Origin: JANNGZ01 sp031404155
GTDB lineage: Bacteria > Pseudomonadota > Gammaproteobacteria > Burkholderiales > Burkholderiaceae_C
DNA length: 11,590 bases
Reading direction: 5' to 3'
Assembly (NCBI GenBank): GCA_031404155.1
Contig: JANNGZ010000347.1
Coordinates: 1 to 11,590 of the forward strand
Position 1 is the stretch's first letter, and every line of letters starts with the position of its first letter. A model generated the notes under the pieces. That model was not told the origin of the DNA. It ran no database searches and saw nothing but the letters and a program-made list of their open reading frames with translations. The position numbers and the translations under genes were made by a program. Positions 1 through 6,348 of the stretch are shown here, piece after piece.

Positions 1-227
1 TTGGTGATGCAGACCTGGCTCGGCACGTCGAGCGGAATTTCCTTCAGCGAATGTTTGTAGGCCAGGCGGTCGACAAACGGGAACAGGAAGCTCAGGCCGG
101 GGGTGAGCGTGGTGTGGTACTTGCCCAGGCGTTCGACCACCCAGGCGTTTTGCTGCGGCACCACCTTGACCGCGCGGATCACGAAGATCGCGGCAATGAC
201 AAGCAGGATGGGGGCGACGATTTCCAT
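1..227 (-). CDS. SPFH/stomatin-family membrane protein (QmcA-like), 3' end outside window
   Basis: The 75 visible N-terminal residues begin MEIVAPILLVIAAIFVIRAV, a single N-terminal membrane anchor of about residues 4-20. Next comes the start of an SPFH (band 7) domain with the family hallmarks VPQQNAWVVERLGKY, LTPGLSFLFPFVD and IPLDVPSQ. Proteins of this type (E. coli QmcA, stomatins, paraslipins) form large membrane-bound oligomeric cages that scaffold other membrane proteins and affect protease access. The ATG is at 225-227 on the minus strand, with GGAG (237-240) upstream. The gene lies 32 bp after the NfeD-like gene on the same strand, and NfeD and SPFH proteins are well-known operon partners, so the two are probably co-transcribed and work together. 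The rest of the protein lies beyond the left edge, so the QmcA, HflK/C-like or paraslipin subtype cannot be settled from here. Confidence 0.9.
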   Translation of the reverse strand, partial: MEIVAPILLVIAAIFVIRAVKVVPQQNAWVVERLGKYHTTLTPGLSFLFPFVDRLAYKHSLKEIPLDVPSQVCIT

Positions 228-259
228 GGAACGGTTCTCCCTCGTTGATGAACTTGTTG

Positions 260-697
260 TCAGCCGGGTGCGCGGTCGAGCACCAGGCGGTTGCCCTCGA
301 TCGAGCGGATCACATGCGCGCCGGGCTGGGGCTCGCCGCTGCCGCCGAAGCGCGCGCTCCAGGCCGCGCCGCGGTGGCTGATGCGGGCGGAGCCGTCGGC
401 CTCCCACAGCTCCACGCGCACCCGCTCGCCGATGTCGAGGTTGACGTCGCGGTTGGCGTTGGCCGCGGCCGCCGCGGGCTGGCGGCTGCGTTTGAAATGC
501 CAGGCGGCGGTGGCGCCGCCGCCGATGACCGCCGCGGCGACGAGTTGCGCCGAGTAGCCGAATCCGAGGTGCGCCGCAATCGCCGCGGCCACCGAGCCGA
601 TGGCCAACATCAGCAGGTAAAAGGTGCCGGTGGCCAGCTCGGCCGCCACCAGCACGCCGGTGGCAATCCACCACCAGGTGGCAAAGCTCCAGTCCAT
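260..697 (-). CDS. NfeD-like membrane protein (short form)
   Basis: A 145-residue protein. The N-terminal half has about three hydrophobic segments (roughly residues 5-24, 26-45 and 49-68), with a Trp cluster WWW at 8-10. A basic, Ala-rich linker (KRSRQPAAAAANANR) leads to a soluble C-terminal domain of about residues 84-143 (GERVRVELWEADG, RISHRGAAWSARF, PGAHVIRSIEGNRLVLD), the OB-fold seen in NfeD C-terminal domains. It lacks the ClpP-like serine protease domain of long NfeD proteins, so it is the truncated class (compare E. coli YbbJ). Its job is probably to partner the adjacent SPFH protein, 32 bp downstream on the same strand, in the inner membrane. The ATG (695-697) has AAGGAG (705-710) at good spacing, which fixes the start. 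It is transcribed divergently from the decarboxylase. Confidence 0.88.
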   Translation of the reverse strand: MDWSFATWWWIATGVLVAAELATGTFYLLMLAIGSVAAAIAAHLGFGYSAQLVAAAVIGGGATAAWHFKRSRQPAAAAANANRDVNLDIGERVRVELWEADGSARISHRGAAWSARFGGSGEPQPGAHVIRSIEGNRLVLDRAPG

Positions 698-737
698 GGG
701 CAGGCTCCTTCAGCGTTGATGGGCAGTGGGTTGATCG

Positions 738-773
738 GCAGTGTAGCGACGACAGGCTCAAGCCCTACACTGC
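738..773. repeat. Perfect 9-bp inverted repeat in divergent intergenic region
   Basis: GCAGTGTAG (738-746) and its exact reverse complement CTACACTGC (765-773) flank an 18-nt spacer that itself contains GGCT-CA-AGCC (755-764). The site lies between the divergent NfeD-like and decarboxylase starts. Each arm contains TACACT reading outwards (766-771 on +, 740-745 on -), which resembles a -10 hexamer, but neither has a convincing -35 at 16-18 bp. It could be an operator for a dimeric regulator, a pair of back-to-back weak promoters, or a hairpin in the decarboxylase 5' UTR. Which of these is not resolved. Confidence 0.45.
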
Positions 774-814
774 GCGCTCGCCATTTTTGCCGCCTGCCTG
801 AAAGACCTCAGCCG

Positions 815-3076
815 ATGCTTCGCTTCCGCTTCCCGATCGTCATCATCGACGAGGACTTCCGCTCCGAGAACACCTCGGGCCTGGGCATTCGCGCGCTCGC
901 GCAGGCCATCGAGAAGGAAGGCTTCGAGATCCTCGGTGCCACCAGCTACGGCGACCTGGCGCAATTTGCGCAGCAGCAAAGCCGGGCTTCGGCTTTCATC
1001 CTGTCGATCGACGACGAGGAGTTCAAGGGCGGGCCGGAGGTGGACCCGGCGGTGGTGAACCTGCGCAAGTTCATCCAGGAAATCCGGCGCAAGAACGCCG
1101 AGATTCCGATTTACCTGTACGGCGAAACGCGCACCTCGCAGCACCTGCCCAACGACGTGCTGCGCGAGCTGCACGGCTTCATCCACATGTTCGAGGACAC
1201 GCCGGAGTTCGTGGCCCGCCACATCATCCGCGAGGCCAAGAGTTATCTCGACGGCGTGGCGCCGCCTTTCTTCAAGGCGCTGGTGGACTACGCGCAGGAC
1301 GGCTCGTACTCCTGGCATTGCCCGGGGCACTCCGGTGGCGTGGCGTTCCTGAAGAGCCCGGTGGGCCAGATGTTCCACCAGTTCTTCGGCGAAAACATGC
1401 TGCGCGCCGACGTTTGCAACTCGGTCGACGAACTCGGGCAGCTGCTCGACCACACCGGCCCGGTGGCGGCGAGCGAGAAGAACGCGGCGCGCATCTTCAA
1501 TGCCGACCATTGTTTCTTCGTCACCAACGGCACCAGCACCAGCAACAAGATGGTGTGGCACCACACCGTGGCACCGGGCGACGTGGTGGTGGTGGACCGC
1601 AACTGCCACAAGTCGATCCTGCACGCGATCATCATGACCGGCGCGGTGCCGGTGTTCCTGACGCCCACGCGCAACCACTTCGGCATCATCGGCCCGATCC
1701 CGGAGAGCGAGTTCTCGCCCGAAACCATCCGCCGCAAGATTGCCGCGAACCCGCTGCTCGCGGGCGTGGACGCGGCCAAGGCCAAGCCGCGCATCCTCAC
1801 GATCACCCAGAGCACCTATGACGGCGTGCTCTACAACACCGGCACCATCAAGTCGCGACTGGACGGCTGGATCGACACCCTGCATTTCGACGAAGCCTGG
1901 TTGCCGCACGCGGCCTTCCACCCGTTCTACTCAGGCTACTACGCGATGGACCGCGGCGGCCTGCGTCCGACCGACGCGCTGGTGTTCGCCACCCAGAGCA
2001 CGCACAAGCTGCTCGCCGGCCTGTCGCAGGCCTCGCAGGTGCTGGTGCAGGACTCCAAGAGCAACAAGCTAGACAGGCACCTCTTCAACGAGGCCTACCT
2101 GATGCACACCTCCACCTCACCGCAGTACGCGATCATCGCCAGCTGCGATGTGGCAGCGGCGATGATGGAAGCGCCGGGCGGCACCGCGCTGGTGGAGGAG
2201 AGCATCCGCGAGGCGCTGGATTTCCGCCGCGCGATGCGCAAGGTCGACAAGGAGTTCGGCCGTGACTGGTGGTTCAAGGTCTGGGGACCGGACAAGCTGG
2301 CCAACGACGACATCGGCACGCCGGAAGACTGGGTGCTCAAGGCCGGCGACAAGTGGCACGGCTTCGGCAACCTGGCCTCGGGCTTCAACATGCTCGACCC
2401 GATCAAGAGCACGATCATCACGCCCGGGCTGGACGTGAGCGGCAAGTTCGCCAAGACCGGGATTCCAGCGAGCATCGTCACCAAGTTTCTGGCCGAGCAT
2501 GGCGTGGTGGTGGAGAAGACGGGGCTGTACTCGTTTTTCATCATGTTCACCATCGGCATCACCAAGGGCCGCTGGAACACGCTGCTCACCGCCTTGCAGC
2601 AGTTCAAGGACGACTACGACAAGAACGCGCCGCTGTGGCGCATCCTCCCCGAGTTCTGCGCCACGCACCCGCGCTACGAAGGCATGGGCCTGCGCGAGCT
2701 GTGCCAGTCGATCCACGAGATGTACGCCAAGGGCGACATCGCACGGCTGGTGACGGAGATGTACCTGTCGGACCTGCAGCCGGCGATGAAACCCACCGAC
2801 GCCTTCGCGCGCATCGCCCACCGCGACACCGAGCGGGTGGACATCGACGCGCTGGAAGGCCGCATCACCACCTCGCTGCTGACCCCGTACCCGCCGGGCA
2901 TCCCGCTGCTGATCCCGGGCGAGCGTTTCAACCGCAAGATCGTCGACTACCTGCGTTTCACCCGCGACTTCAACGCCGCGTTCCCCGGCTTCGACACCGA
3001 CGTGCACGGCCTGGTCGAGCACGAGGCGGACGAAAACGGGCCGCGACGGTACTACGTGGACTGCGTGCGGGCCTGA
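815..3076 (+). CDS. PLP-dependent ornithine/lysine/arginine decarboxylase (fold type I)
   Basis: A 753-residue protein with the three-part layout of the inducible basic amino acid decarboxylases. The N-terminal wing (about 1-130, response-regulator-like fold) is followed by the PLP major domain and a C-terminal domain ending near PGFDTDVHG. Visible catalytic features are SWHCPGHSGG (166-175), HFDEAW with Asp359 expected to contact the PLP ring nitrogen, and ATQSTHK with Lys398 as the Schiff-base lysine. The length matches E. coli AdiA, LdcI and SpeC (about 710-755). These enzymes decarboxylate Arg, Lys or Orn in the cytoplasm, giving polyamines or consuming protons. Parts read like LdcI (IPASIV, HGVVVEKTG) and parts like AdiA (the GRWNTLL region), so substrate is not assigned. 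ATG 815 is chosen because the protein aligns from MLRFRFPIVIIDEDF; the open frame extends upstream only as antisense to nfeD. The Shine-Dalgarno is weak. No antiporter gene is adjacent. Confidence 0.93.
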   Translation: MLRFRFPIVIIDEDFRSENTSGLGIRALAQAIEKEGFEILGATSYGDLAQFAQQQSRASAFILSIDDEEFKGGPEVDPAVVNLRKFIQEIRRKNAEIPIYLYGETRTSQHLPNDVLRELHGFIHMFEDTPEFVARHIIREAKSYLDGVAPPFFKALVDYAQDGSYSWHCPGHSGGVAFLKSPVGQMFHQFFGENMLRADVCNSVDELGQLLDHTGPVAASEKNAARIFNADHCFFVTNGTSTSNKMVWHHTVAPGDVVVVDRNCHKSILHAIIMTGAVPVFLTPTRNHFGIIGPIPESEFSPETIRRKIAANPLLAGVDAAKAKPRILTITQSTYDGVLYNTGTIKSRLDGWIDTLHFDEAWLPHAAFHPFYSGYYAMDRGGLRPTDALVFATQSTHKLLAGLSQASQVLVQDSKSNKLDRHLFNEAYLMHTSTSPQYAIIASCDVAAAMMEAPGGTALVEESIREALDFRRAMRKVDKEFGRDWWFKVWGPDKLANDDIGTPEDWVLKAGDKWHGFGNLASGFNMLDPIKSTIITPGLDVSGKFAKTGIPASIVTKFLAEHGVVVEKTGLYSFFIMFTIGITKGRWNTLLTALQQFKDDYDKNAPLWRILPEFCATHPRYEGMGLRELCQSIHEMYAKGDIARLVTEMYLSDLQPAMKPTDAFARIAHRDTERVDIDALEGRITTSLLTPYPPGIPLLIPGERFNRKIVDYLRFTRDFNAAFPGFDTDVHGLVEHEADENGPRRYYVDCVRA

Positions 3077-3098
3077 GGTCGATCAGGCCTGGGTCTGG

Positions 3099-3118
3099 GC
3101 CCGGCAACGCAGCCGGGC
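3099..3118. terminator. GC-rich hairpin between convergent decarboxylase and fabI
   Basis: GCCCGGC (3099-3105) pairs perfectly with GCCGGGC (3112-3118) across a 6-nt loop. It starts 22 bp after the decarboxylase stop, inside the 80-bp convergent gap with fabI. No T-run follows on either strand, so it is not a canonical intrinsic terminator. It may mark a 3' end or work with Rho. Further GCCGGC-type repeats continue to 3150. Confidence 0.35.
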
Positions 3119-3156
3119 GAGCGGCGCCGGCTTGAGGCCGCCGGTTCAGCAGCCGG

Positions 3157-3954
3157 TCAGGCTGCCGGCTCCTCGCCCATGCCCGCGGCCACCTTGCTGA
3201 AACCGCCATCGACATAGGTGATTTCGGCGCTGACCCCGGCGGCCAGGTCGGACAGCAGGAATGCGGCCACATTGCCGACGTCGTCCACGGTCACGTTGCG
3301 GCGCATCGGCGCTTCGCGTTCCACCAGGTTCAGGATCTTGCCGAAGCCCTTGATGCCCGACGCGGCCAGCGTCTTGATCGGCCCCGCGGAGATGCCGTTG
3401 ACCCGGATGCCCCTGGGCCCGAGGCTCGCGGCGAGATAGCGCACGCTGGCCTCGAGCGACGCCTTGGCCAGGCCCATCGTGTTGTAGTTGGGCACCACAC
3501 GTTCCGAGCCCAGGTAGGTCAGGGTCAGCAGAGCCGAGCCGGCGCGCAATTGCGGCAGCGCGGCCTTGGCCATCGCGGGGAAGCTGTAGGCTGAGATGTC
3601 GTGCGCGACCTTGAACGCCTCGCGCGAAAGGCCGTCGAGGAAGTCGCCGGCGATCGCCTCGCGCGGCGCGAAGCCGATCGAATGCACAAAGCCGTCGAAG
3701 CCTTCGGGCCAGGCCTGGCCGAGCTGCGCAAAGAGCTGTTCGATCTGCGTGTCGTCGGCCACGTCGCAGTCGTAGATCAGGCTGGAGCCGAACTCGCCGG
3801 CAAACTCGGTGATGCGCCCCTTGAAACGCTCGCCGACATAGGAAAATGCCAACTCGGCGCCTTCGCGGCGGCAGGCCCTGGCGATGCCATACGCGATGGA
3901 GCGGTTGGACAGCACGCCCGTGATCAGGAGCCGCTTGCCGGCAAGAAAACCCAT
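3157..3954 (-). CDS. fabI: Enoyl-[acyl-carrier-protein] reductase [NADH], FabI
   Basis: A 265-residue short-chain dehydrogenase family protein, close to the usual 262 of E. coli FabI. It reduces trans-2-enoyl-ACP with NAD(P)H, the last step of each fatty acid elongation cycle, in the cytosol as a tetramer. The N-terminal Rossmann motif is TGVLSNRSIAYGIA (12-25). CDVAD follows at 63-67, then HSIGFAP (91-97), where E. coli FabI carries the Gly-Phe positions linked to triclosan and diazaborine response; both are wild-type-like here. The catalytic set is Tyr147, Tyr157 and Lys164 in YNTMGLAK, followed by ISAGPIKTLAASGI and VDGGFS. The ATG is at 3952-3954 with GGAG at 3960-3963. It is a single gene, convergent with the decarboxylase and divergent from the rimP operon. 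A promoter candidate overlaps that operon's promoter. Confidence 0.97.
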   Translation of the reverse strand: MGFLAGKRLLITGVLSNRSIAYGIARACRREGAELAFSYVGERFKGRITEFAGEFGSSLIYDCDVADDTQIEQLFAQLGQAWPEGFDGFVHSIGFAPREAIAGDFLDGLSREAFKVAHDISAYSFPAMAKAALPQLRAGSALLTLTYLGSERVVPNYNTMGLAKASLEASVRYLAASLGPRGIRVNGISAGPIKTLAASGIKGFGKILNLVEREAPMRRNVTVDDVGNVAAFLLSDLAAGVSAEITYVDGGFSKVAAGMGEEPAA

Positions 3955-4021
3955 GGTGTCTCCGTCGAGTCTTTGGTGCTCTCGGATTCTCGCACGCAGG
4001 GCTTGAAAGTCCCCTCAAGTC

Positions 4022-4050
4022 TTGTCGGTACGCCTCTTGCAGAGTACAAT
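4022..4050 (+). promoter_or_regulatory. Sigma70-type promoter for rimP-nusA-infB operon
   Basis: TTGTCG (4022-4027) is followed after exactly 17 bp by TACAAT (4045-4050), giving 4/6 and 5/6 matches to TTGACA and TATAAT. Transcription would start near 4057. It is the best promoter seen upstream of rimP and lies in the divergent gap with fabI. A TATAAA at 4062-4067 is a weaker alternative because its nearest -35-like TTGCAG (4037-4042) is 19 bp away. Confidence 0.6.
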
Positions 4051-4071
4051 CCGCCTTTCGCTATAAACCAA
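4043..4071 (-). promoter_or_regulatory. Possible fabI promoter overlapping the rimP promoter
   Basis: On the minus strand TTGGTT (4066-4071) is followed after 17 bp by TGTACT (4043-4048), a moderate sigma70-like match (3/6 and 4/6). The start would be near 4036, about 80 nt before the fabI ATG. Its -10 occupies nearly the same bases as the rimP -10. If both are real, the two promoters would compete for polymerase. Matches this weak occur by chance. Confidence 0.25.
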
Positions 4072-4073
4072 CT

Positions 4074-4102
4074 TGGGCGGAGTTATCCAGCCCATTTTTT
4101 TT
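4074..4102 (+). terminator. Intrinsic terminator/attenuator in the rimP operon leader
   Basis: TGGGC (4074-4078) pairs with GCCCA (4090-4094). GGA (4079-4081) pairs with TCC (4086-4088), leaving one bulged A (4089) and a GTTA tetraloop. Eight Ts (4095-4102) follow at once. This is intrinsic terminator form in the + orientation; on the other strand no T-run follows the hairpin. No + strand gene ends upstream within 1 kb, so it does not close another unit. It sits about 20-45 nt into the leader from the promoter at 4022-4050, ahead of rimP. The natural reading is attenuation, or partial premature termination, of the operon encoding NusA. Confidence 0.6.
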
Positions 4103-4176
4103 GCTTGATCGCATTGTCCATTCATGACCAAAGCCAGGACCAGAACCTGGCTGCCGCGGGGCCCTCGCGGGCTGCC

Positions 4177-4782
4177 TTGGGCTGGCAGGCCGCCGTCGAC
4201 AAGACGGTGGCCGGGCTCGGCTACGACCTGGTCGACCTGGAGCGGTCGGCGGGCGGCCTGTTGCGCGTCACGATCGACCGGGTGCCCGGCCGCAAATACC
4301 CGGCGGGCGAGGGTGACTCGATCAACGTCGACGACTGCGAGGCGGTCACCCGCCAGCTTCAATACGTGCTGGAAGTCGAGCAGTGCGAATACGCGCGGCT
4401 GGAGGTGTCCTCCCCTGGCCTGGACCGCCCGTTGCGCAAGCCGGCGGACTGGGAGCGCTTTGCTGGCCTCGGGGTCGACCTGACGCTCAAGCTGCCTTTC
4501 GAAGGACGCAAGAAGTACCGCGGAACGCTCGCGGAGCGCGAGGGCGGCTGGCGCCTGGTGCTCGAAGACGAAGCTGCGCCCGCGGTAAAAGGCCGCCCGC
4601 GCCCGAAGGCGGCGCCGGCGCGGGCTGGCGCGGTTGAAAGGGTTCTGGATTTTTCGCTTGACGAGGTGCGTGAGGCGCGCCTGGTTCCGGTGGTGGATTT
4701 CAAAGGTCGCAAGACCCGCGACGACGTGGCGGCGCAGGCCGGGACCATGTCGGCAGCGGATGACGGAGGTCGAGAAGAATGA
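4177..4782 (+). CDS. rimP: Ribosome maturation factor RimP (start uncertain, non-ATG)
   Basis: The frame encodes a RimP, a cytoplasmic factor needed for maturation of the 30S subunit. The N-terminal alpha/beta domain has GLGYDLVDLERSAGGLLRVTID, INVDDCEAVTRQL and the family signature SSPGLDRPL (78-86 from this start). The C-terminal SH3-like domain includes GRKKYRGTL and ends near LVPVVDFKGR. A basic Pro/Ala insertion (GRPRPKAAPARAG) lengthens it to about 201 residues against 150 in E. coli, as is common in Burkholderiales. No in-frame ATG exists near the start. TTG 4177 is chosen because it gives LGWQAAVDKTVAGLGYD, where related proteins begin, but it has no clear Shine-Dalgarno. Alternatives are TTG 4105, TTG 4114, or CTG 4147, which has AGGA upstream. 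ATG 4124 is in another frame. The stop overlaps nusA as ATGA. Confidence 0.9.
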   Translation: MGWQAAVDKTVAGLGYDLVDLERSAGGLLRVTIDRVPGRKYPAGEGDSINVDDCEAVTRQLQYVLEVEQCEYARLEVSSPGLDRPLRKPADWERFAGLGVDLTLKLPFEGRKKYRGTLAEREGGWRLVLEDEAAPAVKGRPRPKAAPARAGAVERVLDFSLDEVREARLVPVVDFKGRKTRDDVAAQAGTMSAADDGGREE

Positions 4783-6257
4783 ATCGCGAAATGTTGATGC
4801 TGGTGGACGCGATCTCGCGTGAGAAGAGCGTCGAGCGCGACGAAGTGTTTGGCGCCGTCGAGGCGGCGCTGGCGTCGGCCACCAAGAAGCTGCACGGCGG
4901 CGAGGTGGACATCCGTGTCGCGGTGGACCGCGAAACCGGCGACTACGAGACCTTCCGCCGCTGGCACGTGGTGCCCAACGAGGCCGGCCTGCAGATCCCC
5001 GACGCCGAAGTGCTGCTGTTCGAGGCGCAGGAGCAGATCGCCGACATCGAGGTCGACGACCATATCGAAGAGCCGATCGACTCGGTGCCGATCGGCCGCA
5101 TCGGCGCGCAGGCGGCCAAGCAGGTGATCCTGCAGAAGATCCGCGACGCCGAGCGCGAGCAGTTGCTCAACGACTTCATGTCGCGCGGCGAGAAGATCTT
5201 TGTCGGTGCGGTCAAGCGCCTGGACAAGGGTGACCTCATCATCGAGAGCGGCCGGGTTGAAGGGCGCCTGAAGCGCAGCGAGATGATCCCGAAGGAAAAC
5301 CTGCGCACCGGCGACCGGGTTCGTGCCTACATCTCGGGCATCGACGACACGGTGCGCGGCCCGCAAATCATGCTCTCGCGCAGCTCGCCCGAGTTCATGA
5401 AGGAGCTGTTCGCGCAGGAAGTGCCTGAGATCGAACAGGGCCTGCTCGAGATCAAGAGTTGCGCCCGCGACCCCGGCTCGCGGGCCAAGATCGCGGTGAA
5501 GTCGCATGACAAGCGGGTCGACCCGATCGGCACCTGCGTCGGGGTTCGCGGTTCGCGCGTCAACGGCGTCACCAACGAGGTGGCGGGCGAGCGTGTGGAC
5601 ATCGTGCTCTGGAGCGAAGACCCGGCGCAGTTCGTGATCGGCGCCCTGGCGCCGGCCAACGTTCAGTCGATCGTCGTCGACGAAGAACGCCATGCGATGG
5701 ACGTTGTGGTCGACGAGGAGAACCTCGCGATCGCGATCGGCCGCGGCGGCCAGAACGTGCGCCTGGCCTCCGACCTCACCGGCTGGCGCATCAACATCAT
5801 GACGGCCGACGAATCGCAGGCCAAGCAGGCGCTGGAAACCGACTCGGGCCGGCGGCTCTTTGTCGAGAAGCTCGACGTCGACCAGGAGGTCGCCGACATC
5901 CTGATCGCCGAGGGCTTCACCAGCCTGGAAGAAGTGGCCTACGTTCCGATGCAGGAAATGCTCGAGATCGAAGGTTTCGACGAAGACACGGTGAACGAGC
6001 TGCGCACCCGCGCCAAGGACGCTATGCTGACGATGGAAAACGCCCGTGAAGAGAGCGTCGACGAGGTGTCGCAGGACCTGCGCGACCTCGAAGGCCTGGA
6101 CGCCGCCCTGATCCCCAAGCTGGCCGACGGGGGCATCCACACCCGCGACGACCTGGCCGACCTGGCGGTGGACGAGCTCACCGAGATGACCGGCATCGAC
6201 GACGCGCAGGCCAGAGCCTTGATCATGAAGGCGCGCGAACATTGGTTCAACGATTGA
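4779..6257 (+). CDS. nusA: Transcription termination/antitermination factor NusA
   Basis: A full-length 492-residue NusA (E. coli 495). It binds RNA polymerase near the RNA exit channel, promotes pausing and intrinsic termination, and takes part in Nus-factor antitermination. Domains in order are the polymerase-binding N-terminal domain (about 1-125), S1 (about 137-201, GEKIFVGAVKRL), KH1 (about 229-280, with GTCVGVRGSRV from 251) and KH2 (about 290-350, with GRGG at 321-324). Two acidic repeats follow at about 361-420 and 433-490, so it is the long proteobacterial form with both AR1 and AR2. Translation is coupled to rimP: the ATG overlaps the rimP TGA by 4 bp, and a near-perfect GGAGGT (4765-4770) lies 8 nt upstream, the strongest ribosome site in the window. 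Enteric nusA operons are known to be autoregulated by NusA, so the leader hairpin at 4074-4102 is a plausible target here. Confidence 0.98.
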   Translation: MNREMLMLVDAISREKSVERDEVFGAVEAALASATKKLHGGEVDIRVAVDRETGDYETFRRWHVVPNEAGLQIPDAEVLLFEAQEQIADIEVDDHIEEPIDSVPIGRIGAQAAKQVILQKIRDAEREQLLNDFMSRGEKIFVGAVKRLDKGDLIIESGRVEGRLKRSEMIPKENLRTGDRVRAYISGIDDTVRGPQIMLSRSSPEFMKELFAQEVPEIEQGLLEIKSCARDPGSRAKIAVKSHDKRVDPIGTCVGVRGSRVNGVTNEVAGERVDIVLWSEDPAQFVIGALAPANVQSIVVDEERHAMDVVVDEENLAIAIGRGGQNVRLASDLTGWRINIMTADESQAKQALETDSGRRLFVEKLDVDQEVADILIAEGFTSLEEVAYVPMQEMLEIEGFDEDTVNELRTRAKDAMLTMENAREESVDEVSQDLRDLEGLDAALIPKLADGGIHTRDDLADLAVDELTEMTGIDDAQARALIMKAREHWFND

Positions 6258-6336
6258 CCCGCGCCTTCCGCCCCCACCGCCTCGACGCCAGAGCCCCCAC
6301 GCTCACGCCACCGCACAGCACGCCCGACCCGCACGC
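6258..6336 (+). other. C-rich, G-poor nusA-infB spacer (possible rut-like region)
   Basis: The spacer is about 60% C, 20% G and only about 5% T over 79 nt, unlike the surrounding coding sequence where C and G are more balanced. It has no obvious strong hairpin or promoter. AAGGA (6337-6341) then leads into the infB ATG. C-rich, G-poor unstructured RNA is the type of site Rho loads on, but no further evidence supports Rho action here. Confidence 0.35.
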
Positions 6337-6348
6337 AAGGATTCCACA

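Noticed and set aside
245..814. A 190-codon N-terminal extension of the decarboxylase
   Set aside because: It runs antisense through the NfeD-like gene, and the family protein begins at MLRFRFP (815).
758..1921. A 387-codon minus-strand open frame opposite the decarboxylase
   Set aside because: Antisense to the catalytic core of an intact enzyme; composition is typical of a shadow frame.
4002..4019. CTTGA...TCAAG inverted repeat just upstream of the rimP -35
   Set aside because: Only 5-bp arms with an 8-nt gap, which is common by chance.
4124..4483. ATG-initiated 119-codon frame at the rimP 5' end
   Set aside because: Arg/Pro/Ser/Thr-rich shadow of RimP in another frame, with no Shine-Dalgarno and no similarity to RimP.
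4359..6242. A 627-codon minus-strand open frame opposite nusA
   Set aside because: Same antisense artefact; the + strand has a complete NusA with all domains and a strong ribosome site.
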